64,000 nucleotides of DNA from assembly GCA_963921935.1 (NCBI GenBank), contig OY998180.1, positions 196,209,044 to 196,273,043 on the forward strand. The letters run 5' to 3'. Made by a program: the position numbers and the translations under genes. Each line of letters opens with the position of its first letter. Position 1 is the first letter of the stretch. The stretch comes from Galeruca laticollis. Its lineage: Eukaryota > Arthropoda > Insecta > Coleoptera > Chrysomelidae. Shown one piece after another: positions 47,132-57,810 of this stretch. The notes under the pieces are model-generated. The model searched no databases and was not told where the DNA came from. It saw only the letters and a list, made by a program, of their open reading frames with translations.

Positions 47132-47325
47132 GATGTATTGTCAGCTGATTTCATTATCACACTATCTGGTAACTCTGCGCGTGAGCTTGTGTAGGGAGCA
47201 AGGAGAGAACAGCTGACAATCAGATCTCTCTCCTCTCGCTCGTTATATATGTTTCACAATAAAACTTGTGAATACATATTGAGATGTTTAAGTGAAAGAA
47301 CCCTTACAATAATTACTAACACAAC
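47132..47325 (+). repeat. Probable 3' LTR of the Gypsy-like element
   Basis: Starts TGTATTGTCAGCTGATT directly after the polypurine tract and contains CACAATAAAACTTGTG with an AATAAA signal. It may end near ...ACTAACACA. A partial related start, TGTACTGTCAGCTG, occurs at 46296 upstream. The right boundary is uncertain. Confidence 0.55.
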
Positions 47326-47329
47326 AAAA

Positions 47330-48239
47330 AGAATAGAGGAAGATGGAATAGGTAGATACTGAATACAGAGAGCGGTACAATAACAATAAAAAAATCTTAG
47401 GAGATAATGCATCCTTAATAGTGTTGATAAAAACAAAGAACTTATTTTCTTATGGTTCATATTGATTTTAAATCAGCGGTTAATTTATAGAAATATAAAC
47501 TTCCACAGTTTGTATATCTTGTGATCAGTTATAGGGGTAATTCACTTGTGCCACTAGATGAAATGCTTAACTTCAAATCCTTATAACTAAATAAATCTTT
47601 TTTTAGAGTTTTAATGAAGAAACTCTGGATTGATTTGGAATTTTTATATACAAAGTGCCAGGAACTTAATCCCAAAATGTCGGGAGCGAGTAGAAGAGGT
47701 CATAATAATGTTAGAAGTTCTAATAAAAATTTTTTTCGGAGTTATAAGCCTCTAAATTTTTCGAAATATCGAGGGCATCATATCAGAAGGGTGTAAGACT
47801 CACAATAGTCGTTTTGAGATTTGTTTAGTCAATCAATCTGCTTGATATATCAGAAGGGCGTATATAGTTTCATAAATATTGACACCATATTTCAAGTATT
47901 TATACTTTGGCGTATGAACCAAGTTTGGTAAACTGTAATATCAGAAACGCGTATGTTCATACATCCTTCTGATACTCCTGTTTTCACCGTACTATGGCTC
48001 ATACGCCCATGCACAAACCACACTTGTTTTAATTCACAATACATAGCCTCAAATTTTAGTTGAAATTGTGGGTATTCGTAACTTAAATTTGTGTTTTTTT
48101 ACCACACGGATAAAAATAAAGTGTACAAATGGGCTTTCTTGAAGGACCCAACATATTATGCTTAATACCCTTTTGCCACCATTTCGAGCTACTATCAGAC
48201 GCTCCAGAAAAGATTCAGTAATATGAATTACACATTCGC
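47330..48239. other. Unassigned sequence with a TATCAGAAGGG(C/T)GTA word
   Basis: ATATCAGAAGGGTGTA / ATATCAGAAGGGCGTA / ATATCAGAAACGCGTA recur at about 47778, 47848 and 47938, and inverted at 47960. No gene recognised. Confidence 0.4.
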
Positions 48240-48683
48240 AGAAAAGTGTCGGCAAACGATGAAAAGTCGAAGGCTGCGCAAAAAGCAAAAAAAATGCTGA
48301 ATATGTCTCGGCGAACTTTGATCTTGAAGCAGTTTTATATAGCCCATTATTTCATGCCAAACCTATGTTTTATAAACGAAAACTGGCGACGTTTAATCCG
48401 ACCATTTTTAACGTTGCAGCCAAACAAGGTTACTGCTATATTTGGCCTGAGTTTGAAGGTAAAAGAGGGGCAAATGATATCACGGTATACATGCTCTACC
48501 AAGCAGTCCAAGTCATAATATTGAAATAAATGACATGACATTTCTTGAGCCTGGGCACACGCATATGCAGTGTGTTCCGTGCATGTTACAATTGAACATG
48601 CAGCGGAATATGTCAAAATTTATTGGCCAAACGATTGGATCAACATCATTAAATTGACAGCTAAGAAAAGCCTTACAAAGTAA
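48240..48683 (+). pseudogene. Second DUF7869-type fragment
   Basis: Plus-strand blocks in family order: NDEKSKAAQKAKK; NFDLEAVLYSPLFHA then FYKRKLATFN; YCYIWPEFEGKRGANDI; FLEPGHTHMQ and, one frame over, SVHVTIEHAAEYVKIYWPND. They align block for block with the gene at 9943-11545 (FDLQKV, YYSRK, YLWGE, PGHTYMP, VHGTIER). The CDxCxGQNKN segment is missing, removed by a deletion, and two frame changes are present. No terminal repeats found. It is diverged in sequence from the first copy, so it belongs to another subfamily. Confidence 0.72.
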
Positions 48684-49265
48684 AAACACTTTATCATACT
48701 TCATTTACAAAATAAACTTTAAAACTGTAAAAATTACGTATTGTTAAGGTCTAGATTTCTGAAGAAAACATTATTTCGAAAAATTTAGAAACCTATAACT
48801 TTGAAACGAATGCTCGTATGACAAAAATTAATTTGAACTTCTAACATTATTTTGACCTCTTCTACTCGCTTCCAAGTGGCAATAATTTCCTGGACACCCT
48901 GTATAACATTTATACAAAATTTATGAATATAATTATCGTCAGGTAGCAAACTTATCTATTAACAACTCAAAATGTTCAATTTAGTTTGCAAATAATCAGT
49001 TTAATTAGTATCCGTTATTGATTAATAAAATATAAAAATTTTGAGATCAATAACAACTATCGGTTGATGCTGCATTATTAATATTGTCAAACATATATTA
49101 TTAAATTCGTATTTTAAACAATTGGAAAATTAGGTATACATTAAAAATAGCAAATGAAATCGAATAAAATAACAATACTTATCAATAATATATATTTAAA
49201 TCTTATTTATATCAGCTTTCCCCTTTTAAATGATTCAACCGGACATCCGAAAGATTTTCAGTCTA

Positions 49266-50599
49266 CGAGGGCAATTCAGAAACTAACCTCCGATTGGTCA
49301 CAGTGCGGGTAGTGGGGGGAGTAGCGCGCCATCTGTGCATTCACACGCTCAGCAGGTCAGTCGGCATCAAGCCGTAGTCGACTGAACATCGTACCTGCGC
49401 TAGTTTAGTTTTTGTGGCAGTTTGAAATGTGTGCTGCAATAGAAAATCCCGCCAAATGTGAAGTGCGTGCTGTTATAAGGTTTTTTACAGCCAAAGGATA
49501 CTCTGCAGCAGCTATTCATCGTGAGCTTTGTGCCGTGTACGGACCAAAAGTTATGAGTGAAGGAGTTGTCCGTGAATGGGTACGTTTATTTAAAAGTGGA
49601 CGAGAAAACGTTCATGATGAAGAGAGGAGTGGTAGACCATCCTTGGTGACTGACGAACTCGTTCAGACAGTTGATGCAAAAGTTCGTGAAAATCGACGTT
49701 TCACAATGGCGGAGTTGTCTACGGATTTTCCACAGATTTCTAAGACTCTTTTGTACGAGATAGTGACAGCAAGATTGGGTTACCGTAAGTTCTGTGCACG
49801 ATGGGTGCCCAAAATTCTTACCGACCACCACAAAAGTCAAAGAATGGCCTCTGCATTAGACTTTCTGTCACGTTATGAGGACGAAGGAGAACCATTGTTA
49901 AACAGAATCGTGACCGGTGACGAAACCTGGATTAAGTACGTGAACCCTGAGACAAAAGAACAATCAAAGATGTGGGCACATTCAGATTCGCCTACCAAAC
50001 CAAAAAAAGCCCGGCAAGATTTTCCTGCCAGAAAACTGATGGCAACGGTGTTTTGGGATGCCAAAGGGGTGTTGCTGGTTGAATTCATGGAACGTGGGAC
50101 GACCATTAATCAAGACGTGTACTGTGAAACACTAAAAACATTACGACGGGCTATACAGAACAAACGCCGTGGTATGCTGACTTCCGGTATCGTTTTTTTG
50201 CACGATAACGCCCGTCCTCACTCTGCTCGCAGAACAACAGCCCTTCTTGAGTCCTTCAAGTGGGACGTTTTCAACCATCCACCTTACAGCCCAGATCTGG
50301 CGCCAAGCGATTATCACCTCTTCATGCATATGAAGAAATGGCTCGGGTCCCAGCGGTTTGATGACGACGAAGAGCTCAAAGATGCGGTCACAGGCTGGCT
50401 CAAGGCACAAGCGGGTGATTTTTATGCAGAAGGAATTTCAAAGCTTGTGAAGAGATACGATAAGTGCCTCAATCGTTATGGAGACTATGTCGAAAAATAG
50501 TGCAAAGATGTAGTTGTAAGATGTATATATTAAAATATTTTTACTTAACTTGGTGTATTTTTTTCAATCAACCGGAGGTTAGTTTCTGAATTGCCCTCG
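49266..50599 (+). mobile_element. Intact mariner element (DD34D)
   Basis: 1,334 bp between TA dinucleotides (49264-49265 and 50600-50601). The ends CGAGGGCAATTCAGAAACTA... are identical inverted repeats for at least 27 bp (through ACCTCCG). It contains one complete transposase gene and short UTRs. It looks the youngest of all elements here, and GC content is clearly above its AT-rich surroundings, in keeping with recent arrival. Confidence 0.95.
49427..50500 (+). CDS. mariner transposase, full length
   Basis: 357 aa from ATG 49427 (MCAAIENPAKCEVR); the usual mariner length is about 345-355. The N-terminal HTH pair (residues 10-110) includes VIRFFTAKGYSAAAIHREL and VREWVRLFKSG, then the hinge DEERSGRPS. 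Signature blocks: TGDETW (D165), the linker WVPKILTDHHKSQRM, FLHDNARPH (D260) and YSPDLAPSDYHLF (D295), giving DD34D. All catalytic residues are present and there are no stops, so it is a candidate active enzyme for TA-targeted cut-and-paste transposition. Subfamily not assigned. Confidence 0.95.
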   Translation: MCAAIENPAKCEVRAVIRFFTAKGYSAAAIHRELCAVYGPKVMSEGVVREWVRLFKSGRENVHDEERSGRPSLVTDELVQTVDAKVRENRRFTMAELSTDFPQISKTLLYEIVTARLGYRKFCARWVPKILTDHHKSQRMASALDFLSRYEDEGEPLLNRIVTGDETWIKYVNPETKEQSKMWAHSDSPTKPKKARQDFPARKLMATVFWDAKGVLLVEFMERGTTINQDVYCETLKTLRRAIQNKRRGMLTSGIVFLHDNARPHSARRTTALLESFKWDVFNHPPYSPDLAPSDYHLFMHMKKWLGSQRFDDDEELKDAVTGWLKAQAGDFYAEGISKLVKRYDKCLNRYGDYVEK

Positions 50600-50601
50600 T
50601 A

Positions 50602-51433
50602 TAATTCAAAATAACTTTTAATAGTTTAGCTATTAAGTGTCAACATTTTCTTGTATAAAAAAATAAACATAAGTTGGTACATGTAAAATTAATATTTGTA
50701 TTCAAGAATCTTTCGGACTATAATACAATATTATTTATAAACAAATAATTTGAAGAAAGTAAAGGAAATTGTAAGTTTACTTTAAACCTTCTGATAATAT
50801 TAAATAATATACTAACTAGTACAACTATCAAAAAATATTTCCGTTACTTATTTCAGTTTTAAAGATTAAATCTTGTATAAACATAACTTATATACTTTTT
50901 AACAGCAGTATTTTCAAATTCAGTCTTGAATTGTTTTTACATGTACAGGAAGCCCTACAAAATTCTAATTCTAAAATTCAAAGGCATTTGGGAGACGATA
51001 TTTTTTGGTTGGTTGCATTATACATACGATCACTTGAATTTTTATTGTAAATTTATAATATAGCTTTGAAAAGCTGAAACAGGTCATATTAAGTTAGTTC
51101 TATTCTTCTCAAAGTTGTGAACAATAAATGGGTATATTTTAAATGAGCATAAAAATAATTATTGTGCTACAACATTACTTGCCAAGCGTACTCTGTCTCT
51201 AAAATAATATTTGGCCACCAAAAGTACAAAACGAGCACCAAAAAACCTCAACCAGAAATTGAATTTATGAGTACCTGAAATGTTAAAAAGTTGGCATAAA
51301 TATTAAACTTGTACCTAATGTAATACATAAACACCAAAAACATTAAATAATCTCGAAAATTAATGTATGATATCCAATAAAAGTCTATGAGCTGAAAATT
51401 GAATTAAATGAAAACCCAAACTAAATAATGTTT
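50602..51433. other. Unassigned AT-rich sequence
   Basis: No coding match. From about 51190 a degenerate motif of the form (G/C)CACCAAAA or ACCCAAAC recurs every few tens of bases; a similar pattern lies inverted at 56900-57170. Confidence 0.35.
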
Positions 51434-51645
51434 GAATAGATGAGGCTTTTACTTGCTGAATATCCATACTGAACGATGAAATAAAACAATATAGTTTGTT
51501 TAAATCTTCATATATTTGAACTAATGTTCAATTTAAACTTGTTGACGCGAAGCTACTGTGTTAGTGAAACGCGTCAACAAGTTTAAATTGAAAATTAGTT
51601 CAAATATATGAAGATTTAAACAATCTATATTGTTTTATTTCATCG
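51434..51645. mobile_element. Hairpin insertion flanked by a 12-bp direct repeat
   Basis: Arms 51472-51549 and 51570-51647 (about 78 bp, nearly perfect) with a 20-nt loop; the arm tips near the loop read GTTGACGCG / CGCGTCAAC. TAAATAATGTTT occurs directly at both edges (51422-51433 and 51646-51657). About 38 nt of unpaired sequence lie left of the hairpin. No coding capacity. The direct repeat could be a target duplication. Confidence 0.75.
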
Positions 51646-51659
51646 TTAAATAATGTTTC

Positions 51660-52089
51660 CCAAAAATTATCAGTGCACACAAAATATCCTATACAAACGC
51701 CAAAATAATGGTCAGGAGTGCCAAAAAAATAAGTACGGTTGGTCAACCTGTGCACGACATGGCCCCAGCTCCCAGAATGCAACATAGCAGTTCCCTTCTT
51801 GTGATCACCGAGAACGCATGTGGCGTTGTTTCCAACCTAGTGCTTATTTACCGCCAATTCAGTCGTTTACTGTGAAATTGTGAAAATATAAAATTAGTAC
51901 ATACATTACGAGATAGAAACTCGTTAAAAAGGTATCGAAAGATGTTTACTAAGGGGACTACAATAATTGTAGCCATTTCATTAAACTGTACCAAATCATA
52001 GTAAAATGTGATAGAATAGTGACAATTGATGATATGAGACACATGTACATGTGAGATTAAATGAAAATAAAACGGATTTGTAATTTCTT
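51660..52089. other. Unassigned sequence
   Basis: Nothing recognised. Confidence 0.35.
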
Positions 52090-52149
52090 AAATATACAGG
52101 GTGTAATTAAACTAGAAATTTCAAATAATCAGGTGAGTCAAATTACAGT

Positions 52150-53253
52150 ATGGATCCTTATATACGGGATTTCATTATAACTAAATCAGATTCATTTTCC
52201 TTGAGTACTGATAAAGAAGTTAAAAAAGTTTTAGAAATCAATAATCGATATGATAATTTCAAAATTATACACAATAACATTCGCAGTCTATCAAATAACC
52301 TTGATGAATTTCTGATCACTCTAGATGAGTTAGATGAATCCTTCAACTGTATTGTATTCACAGAAACACGTATCATTCCTGATATCACCTTTTTCAACAT
52401 TCCTGGATACAAAACAATCTATAATTCTGGACAATTGAATCAAAACGATGGGGTCGTAATGTTTGTTAGATCAGAGGCGTACATATCTCATACCACAATC
52501 GGTCTGAACGGTAGTTTCCTCCTGAGAGCCAAAATGACTGTGCATGACTCCACTATTATAGTAAATGGCATTTATAGATCACCAGCTACACACATCGGTC
52601 CCTTTGTCGACCAATTGAATACTATCTTGAGAAAGGAAGACGAAACATTTGACTACAATATAGTGATTGGTGATATGAATGTTGATTTGTTAAATACTAA
52701 TTGTGATACCGAATATTACCTGAATACCATGAGCGAGCACGGATATATATCTGCAATAAATACGCCTACAAGAGAACAAAAAAGATCCCGTACATGTTTG
52801 GATCACATGTTTATAAAATCCGGATATCATAACTATGACACAATCTTACCAATTACGTTTGAAGCATCCATTACAGACCATTACACAATTTTGGCCCAAA
52901 TAGTTCTTGAGAATAGTGAGAGTGTTGAAAAAAATAGGATACGATATTATAAACATGTGAATGAAAAAAGGTTCATAGATTACATAAAAAAAGTAAACTG
53001 GGATGACATCTACAACTATGATGATCTTAACTCCGCCACAAATAAACTAATTAAAATTATAAAAACTAACTTAAATAAATGTACGAGTTTTATAAAAATC
53101 AACAACAAACAGAGAAAACGAAAAAAGTGGATGACTAAATCACTCGTCAATTCTGTGAATAAAAAAAATTGTATGTACCATAAATTGAAAAATGACCCAA
53201 ATAATACCGCCCTTTCAGAAGAATATAACACATATAAAAAAAAAACTAAATAA
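52150..53253 (+). pseudogene. CR1-like LINE ORF2, endonuclease part
   Basis: 367 residues from the ATG at 52150. An apurinic-type endonuclease fold with its key residues: HNNIRSL (41-47), TETRI (Glu72), YRSP (142-145), GDMNVD (Asp175, Asn177), TCLDH (Asp218) and TDHY (His244). The open part ends in a run of ten A (about 53237), where a one-base change shifts the frame away from the following KLNKIIKTAKTSYYRERL. The domain itself looks intact, but the polyprotein continues in other frames. Confidence 0.85.
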
Positions 53254-55065
53254 AATCATAAAAACTGCCAAAACTTCATACTACAGAGAACGTCTGAGTA
53301 CAGGAAGAAACGTTCTAAAAAACTTTGGCAAACTGTGAATGAAGTACTGTCTAATGTAGAACCTTCACCAATAAAATCGATCATAACAAACAATGGTGAA
53401 CAAATCAATGAGCGTATCAAAATAGCAAACAATTTTAACGAATACTTTATATCAGTGGGTGAAAAACTAGCTGGAAATATAAGCAGAAATCTGGATTATG
53501 TGGAGAAGAAAAGTTTGTGTGACCACTCAATTTTCTTATACCCTGCAACCGAAAATGAATTGATAGGAATAATATCACAACTAAAAAATAAAAAAGCCCC
53601 TGGCATTGATAATATCGAAGCAGAGACCCTCAAACTTATTTCCAACTACATAACAAAACCACTTACCTATGTAGTCAATAAATCACTGGAGCAGGGATAT
53701 TTCCCCACAGCATTAAAAACGGCCGTGGTTACACCAATTCATAAAAGTGGAATAAAGACTGATGTCTCAAATTATAGACCTATTACATTGATAACAAGTC
53801 TAGCTAAAGTATTGGAGAAGGTTGTTCAGAAGAGGTTGAATAAATTCCTCGAAAAGTATAATCTAATATCAAAAGCTCAGTATGGATTTAGAGAAAACAT
53901 GTCTACCCAAGACCCGATAAGAATATTGACACAAAATATATACCAGTCTAGATGAGTCTAAACCTTCAATTGGTGTCTTCATAGACTTGAGAAAAGCCTT
54001 TGATACCGCAGACCACTCTATATTACTTGGGACTCTGGAGGATATGGGGATAAGAGGCATACCACATAAACTTTTCAGTAGTTATCTACTAAATAGGCGG
54101 CAAAGAGTGAAAATTGACGACAGTGTGAGTGATGAAAAAATTATCTTATGTGGTGTACCCCAAGGAACGGTCCTTGGACCAATACTATTTAATATTTATC
54201 TTAATAATCTGTTCTTATTGAATACCTACTCAAAAATTATCAGTTTTGCGGATGACACGGTCGTGTTCTGCGAGGTCGATAACTGGTTCAATTTGAAACT
54301 TAAGCTAGAACACGACCTGAGTAAAATAAAGGAATGGTTCAACTATAGATTACTATCAATAAATTTCGAAAAAACGCACTACTTGCCTTTCAGTAGCTAT
54401 GATGTTTCCCTTCCAGAATATGGCATAGCGGTATCCGACATAACTATCATCAGACCGGTCAAAAAGATAAAATATGTCGGCATAATTTTGGATAATCATC
54501 TAAGATGGGACATGTACTACATCTCGTGAAAAAACTACGATGCATTCTGTACAAATTCAAAAAGATAACAAGCATACTCAACCATAAACAGAAAATAATT
54601 TTGTACAAAAGTTTGGTAGAACCACACTTGAACTACGGCATAATTGGTTGGGGAGGAGTCTCTAAAACACATCTGCATTCCCTTGAAGTCATCCAAAGAC
54701 GCTTTTTAAGATGTATTATGCAAAAACCATACGACTATCCCAGCAACCTCCTCTACTCTGAAACTGCAATATTCGACCCAAGGCAACTATTTTTCATAAA
54801 TATAACTGCAGTTCAATATAAACACAAAAATGAATTAATCACCAACAGCCATAACTACAAAACCCGCCACAGAAGAAGTATTCACATACCAATCATGAAC
54901 AAGTCAGTCGGTCAAAGGGGCTACCATTTTCTAAGCCCAAAACTCTTCGGCGATCTGCCAGAAGCACTAAAATGTGACCCAAACCATAGAAAATTTAAAA
55001 ATAAACTGAAACTTTATGTTCAGCATACTTCCCGTGCAGAAACACACGATAAAATTGGAAATTAA
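53254..55065 (+). pseudogene. CR1-like LINE ORF2, reverse transcriptase part
   Basis: RT blocks in order: KKAPGIDNI, NYRPITLITSLAKVLEKVV, KAQYGFRENMST, IDLRKAFDTADH, CGVPQGTVLGPILFNIYL, SFADDTVVF (catalytic Asp pair at about 54247), KIKYVGIILDNHL and ILYKSLVEPHLNYGIIGWGG. Frame changes near 53310, 53940 and 54515 break it, in addition to the one at 53237. The C-terminal part, to 55062, keeps FFINITAVQYKHKNELI. Confidence 0.85.
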
Positions 55066-55859
55066 ATAAAACAACTATACTTGCGATCATCATATAGCTC
55101 ACGTCTAGTCATAAGCATTTCAAACTACATGATTTTTCCGCTTTTCCAGATTCTCTATTGTCCTGTGACAGTTAATATCGCATTTTGCTTTATACTATAT
55201 GTCTTATTTTGCAGTGTTTGTTGTATTTTACTCTCATTTATTAACTGTGCTTTATTGAATGCATTCTGTACTTTTCTCTTTTTATTATTATATTTTATGT
55301 TTTTGGGTTTCATATTTCACATTTTATATTTTATGTCTTATATTGTATGTTTTGTGTTTTATGCGATGTATTTCATATTTTTGTATTCATGTCTTATATT
55401 TTAATATATACATTGGATTGTTAATTTTCGACATCTACCACGTACAAGCTGTTTACGACAGCTTCTGTGTAGTTACCATGTTTATTTGCTTTTGTTAAGA
55501 TATATATTGTATTTACTACTTCTTTTTGAATAAACATTATTATTATTATTATATTATTATTCATAATTATTAATTATAAAACTATTTTTTTAGGCTTGAG
55601 AAATGTATTTGTTTATTTTAGGTAAACGTATGATATGTGAGATTAATAGAAAATAATATGGATTTTTTAAATATACGAGGTAGAGTATATAAAAAATCAT
55701 TCCACTGGCTACGGTCATAGCCACCTTTAGTAACACAATAGTATAGGGTTACTTTTGAAACAATACTTATTGAGAGCCTTACAAGTTACATTAAGACGAA
55801 CTGAAGTAATATCAGTGGCATATCAATGTGAATTTAAAAAATTAATGGACGTGCCTATA

Positions 55860-56285
55860 CTAGTCCAGACCTCGCTAGTAATTTTAATGAGGATGCTCCA
55901 TTTTTTGATTCGGAGTCACATCCAAATTCATAACCAGCAAAACGCCGAAAACAGAATAAAATATGGATTCATGCAAACACGTTTACCAACACTGAAAATA
56001 GCGTTAAAAAAGAAAAATACTGGTCTTTTTTTGAAACCCATGTTACGGATGTAGGTCGAAAAAGATTTTACCCATGTATGGAAGTCAAAAGGCGAGGATA
56101 TCAGTGCCCTGCAGCAATTTTTTTTACTTTTTGATGTAGCTTCTGAAGATGTTCTCTTATTTCGAACTGAAGGAACTCATGATCACGAATCTATTGAATC
56201 ACATTCAAAATATTGACTCAGTGAACAGATCCGAAATGAAGTGGATAAGTTGTTTGATCTGCATCTGAAACCAAATTATGAAATG
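55860..56285 (+). pseudogene. MULE-type transposase N-terminal (FLYWCH-like) fragment
   Basis: Plus-strand frame: NKIWIHANTFTNTENSV, KYWSFFETHVTDVGRKRF, YPCMEVKRRGYQCPAAI, then DVASEDVLLFRTEGTHDHES and LSEQIRNEVDKLFDLHLKPN. The C..(V)KRRGYQCPA...HDH pattern is a WRKY/FLYWCH-like zinc finger seen at the N-terminus of insect MULE (Mutator-like) transposases. A one-base shift near 56125 and a stop at 56213 break it, and the catalytic part is missing. It ends at the edge of the palindrome at 56297. Confidence 0.65.
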
Positions 56286-56296
56286 TACACACTCTT

Positions 56297-56775
56297 GTTT
56301 TAACAAGGATAAATGAATTTGTAAAGAAATGTGTAATATTTTATTAAATTCAGCCAAGCGCTTTCGACATTACGTTATCATCAGGGCTTTCGTCAGTCGG
56401 TCCAGAGAGATATTAAAATTGTCCACATTATTGCGTTTGTCAGTTAAACATGGTAAACAAATTACAAACATTTAAACAAATCAAATTCCAAAAGACACCA
56501 CACAAACCATATCCAGTGGCCTTTAAGACCTGATCTTTCAAATTATGTCGACAGTTAGTCGAGTGTGGTGTCGTTTTGAATTTGATTTGTTTAAATGTTT
56601 GTAATTTGTTGTTTGTTTACCATGTTTAACTGACAAACGCAATAATGTGGACAATTTTAATATGTATCTGGACAGACTGACGAAAGCCCTGATGATGACG
56701 TAATGTCGAAAGCGCTTGGCTGAATTTAATAAAATATTACACACTTCTTTACAAATTCATTTATCCTTGTTAAAA
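56297..56775. mobile_element. 479-bp palindromic element with hammerhead-like core
   Basis: Arms 56297-56514 and 56562-56775 (about 215 bp, around 90% matched) with a 47-nt spacer; the ends read TTTAACAAGGATAAATG and its complement. Each arm contains CCTGATGAT(G/A)ACGTAATGTC followed by GAAAGCGCTTGGC. No coding capacity. Confidence 0.8.
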
Positions 56776-56779
56776 GCTA

Positions 56780-57810
56780 TTATACACAATTTGGCCAAAA
56801 TACCAGACTTACAGTTTCCATCTTTAACGCAGCTAAACAACTACAACAACAGAAGTATAAAGGAGTAAAAAACTTAATGTTTTTAGTTTTAGTGTTCAAA
56901 TGTATAATTTTTTATGTCTGTGTTCTTGAGGCTCAAATATATTATAATGCAGATTCTTGTTTATTTTGGAGCTCAAATATTTAGTGTTCAAGTAAGATTT
57001 GTGGTGTCAACAATAATTAGTTACTGCTGCTACTTCAAAACTCAATACTTTAGGGCTCAAAAATAAATAATTTAGTAATTAAATTTTGTTGCTCAACTAT
57101 GATTTTTGGTGACACAAGATAAATATTTGGAAATAATTTCAATATTACTTTGGTGCTAGGTTAAATACGACCCATAATAAATTTTCAATAAAAATCCAAT
57201 TTATAAAAAATATTGACTAATTGTACACTTTTAAAAATGTGTTTATTCGTCAGGTCCCAAATTACTTTGATTATATTCTTTAAAAATAAATAACATTGTT
57301 AACTTTGCAGGGCAAACTTTCGGTAAATTAACAGTTATACTGAAATTATGTCAGTAACACCCCATTATTTAGAACTTCCTTACAAATACACAGTTGAATT
57401 TCGCTATCTTGTCCAACATAATATGTGTAATATATTCGTAACTTATAAAATTGCCAATAATGAAAATAACTAAATATATTTTTATGTAACATGTTTTTAA
57501 ATGTAAAGAGTTGATGTCTTAATTAAACAATTCTGGTACAGACATTATATACTTTATATATTCTAATTCAATTATACTTATTAAGGGAGACTTATAAATA
57601 TAATTGAATCATAATGACAAATAGAAGGATGAATTGTACGACAACACACAAATCAAGTTTCCATTTCATCATATTTGTTCTGTTTAACTAATTATCAACC
57701 CAGACCTTCAAAGACTAGTTAACTATTAATCCTATCAAAAAAGTTGTCTTATTATTTGGAAAATTTAGGCAGCGTTTACAAAATGAAATTAATCTAAAAT
57801 TACAAGATAA
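56780..57810. other. Unassigned sequence with GCTCAAATATTT-like words
   Basis: GGCTCAAATATAT, AGCTCAAATATTT, GGGCTCAAAAATA and TGCTCAACTAT recur between 56930 and 57100. This is the inverted counterpart of the CACCAAAA-type pattern at 51190-51760. No gene recognised. Confidence 0.4.

Larger units (their letters stand above)
52090..55562 (+). mobile_element. CR1-like LINE, coding part nearly complete
   Basis: Endonuclease and reverse transcriptase are both present in order over 2.9 kb, followed by a ~470-bp 3' UTR rich in TTTTATAT and ending in a (TTA)n tail (55536-55562). A microsatellite-like 3' tail instead of poly(A) is typical of CR1-clade elements. No ORF1 is seen upstream, so it is 5'-truncated or lacks it. 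At least four frameshifts make it inactive. Confidence 0.8.

Noticed and set aside
46434..47325. Intact LTR retrotransposon
   Set aside because: Only the integrase tail and one probable LTR are present, with a frameshift; no 5' LTR, gag or RT found.
55081..55498. Hydrophobic frames that look like a membrane protein
   Set aside because: They lie in the TTTTATAT-rich 3' UTR of the CR1-like LINE; F, Y, I and L arise from base composition.
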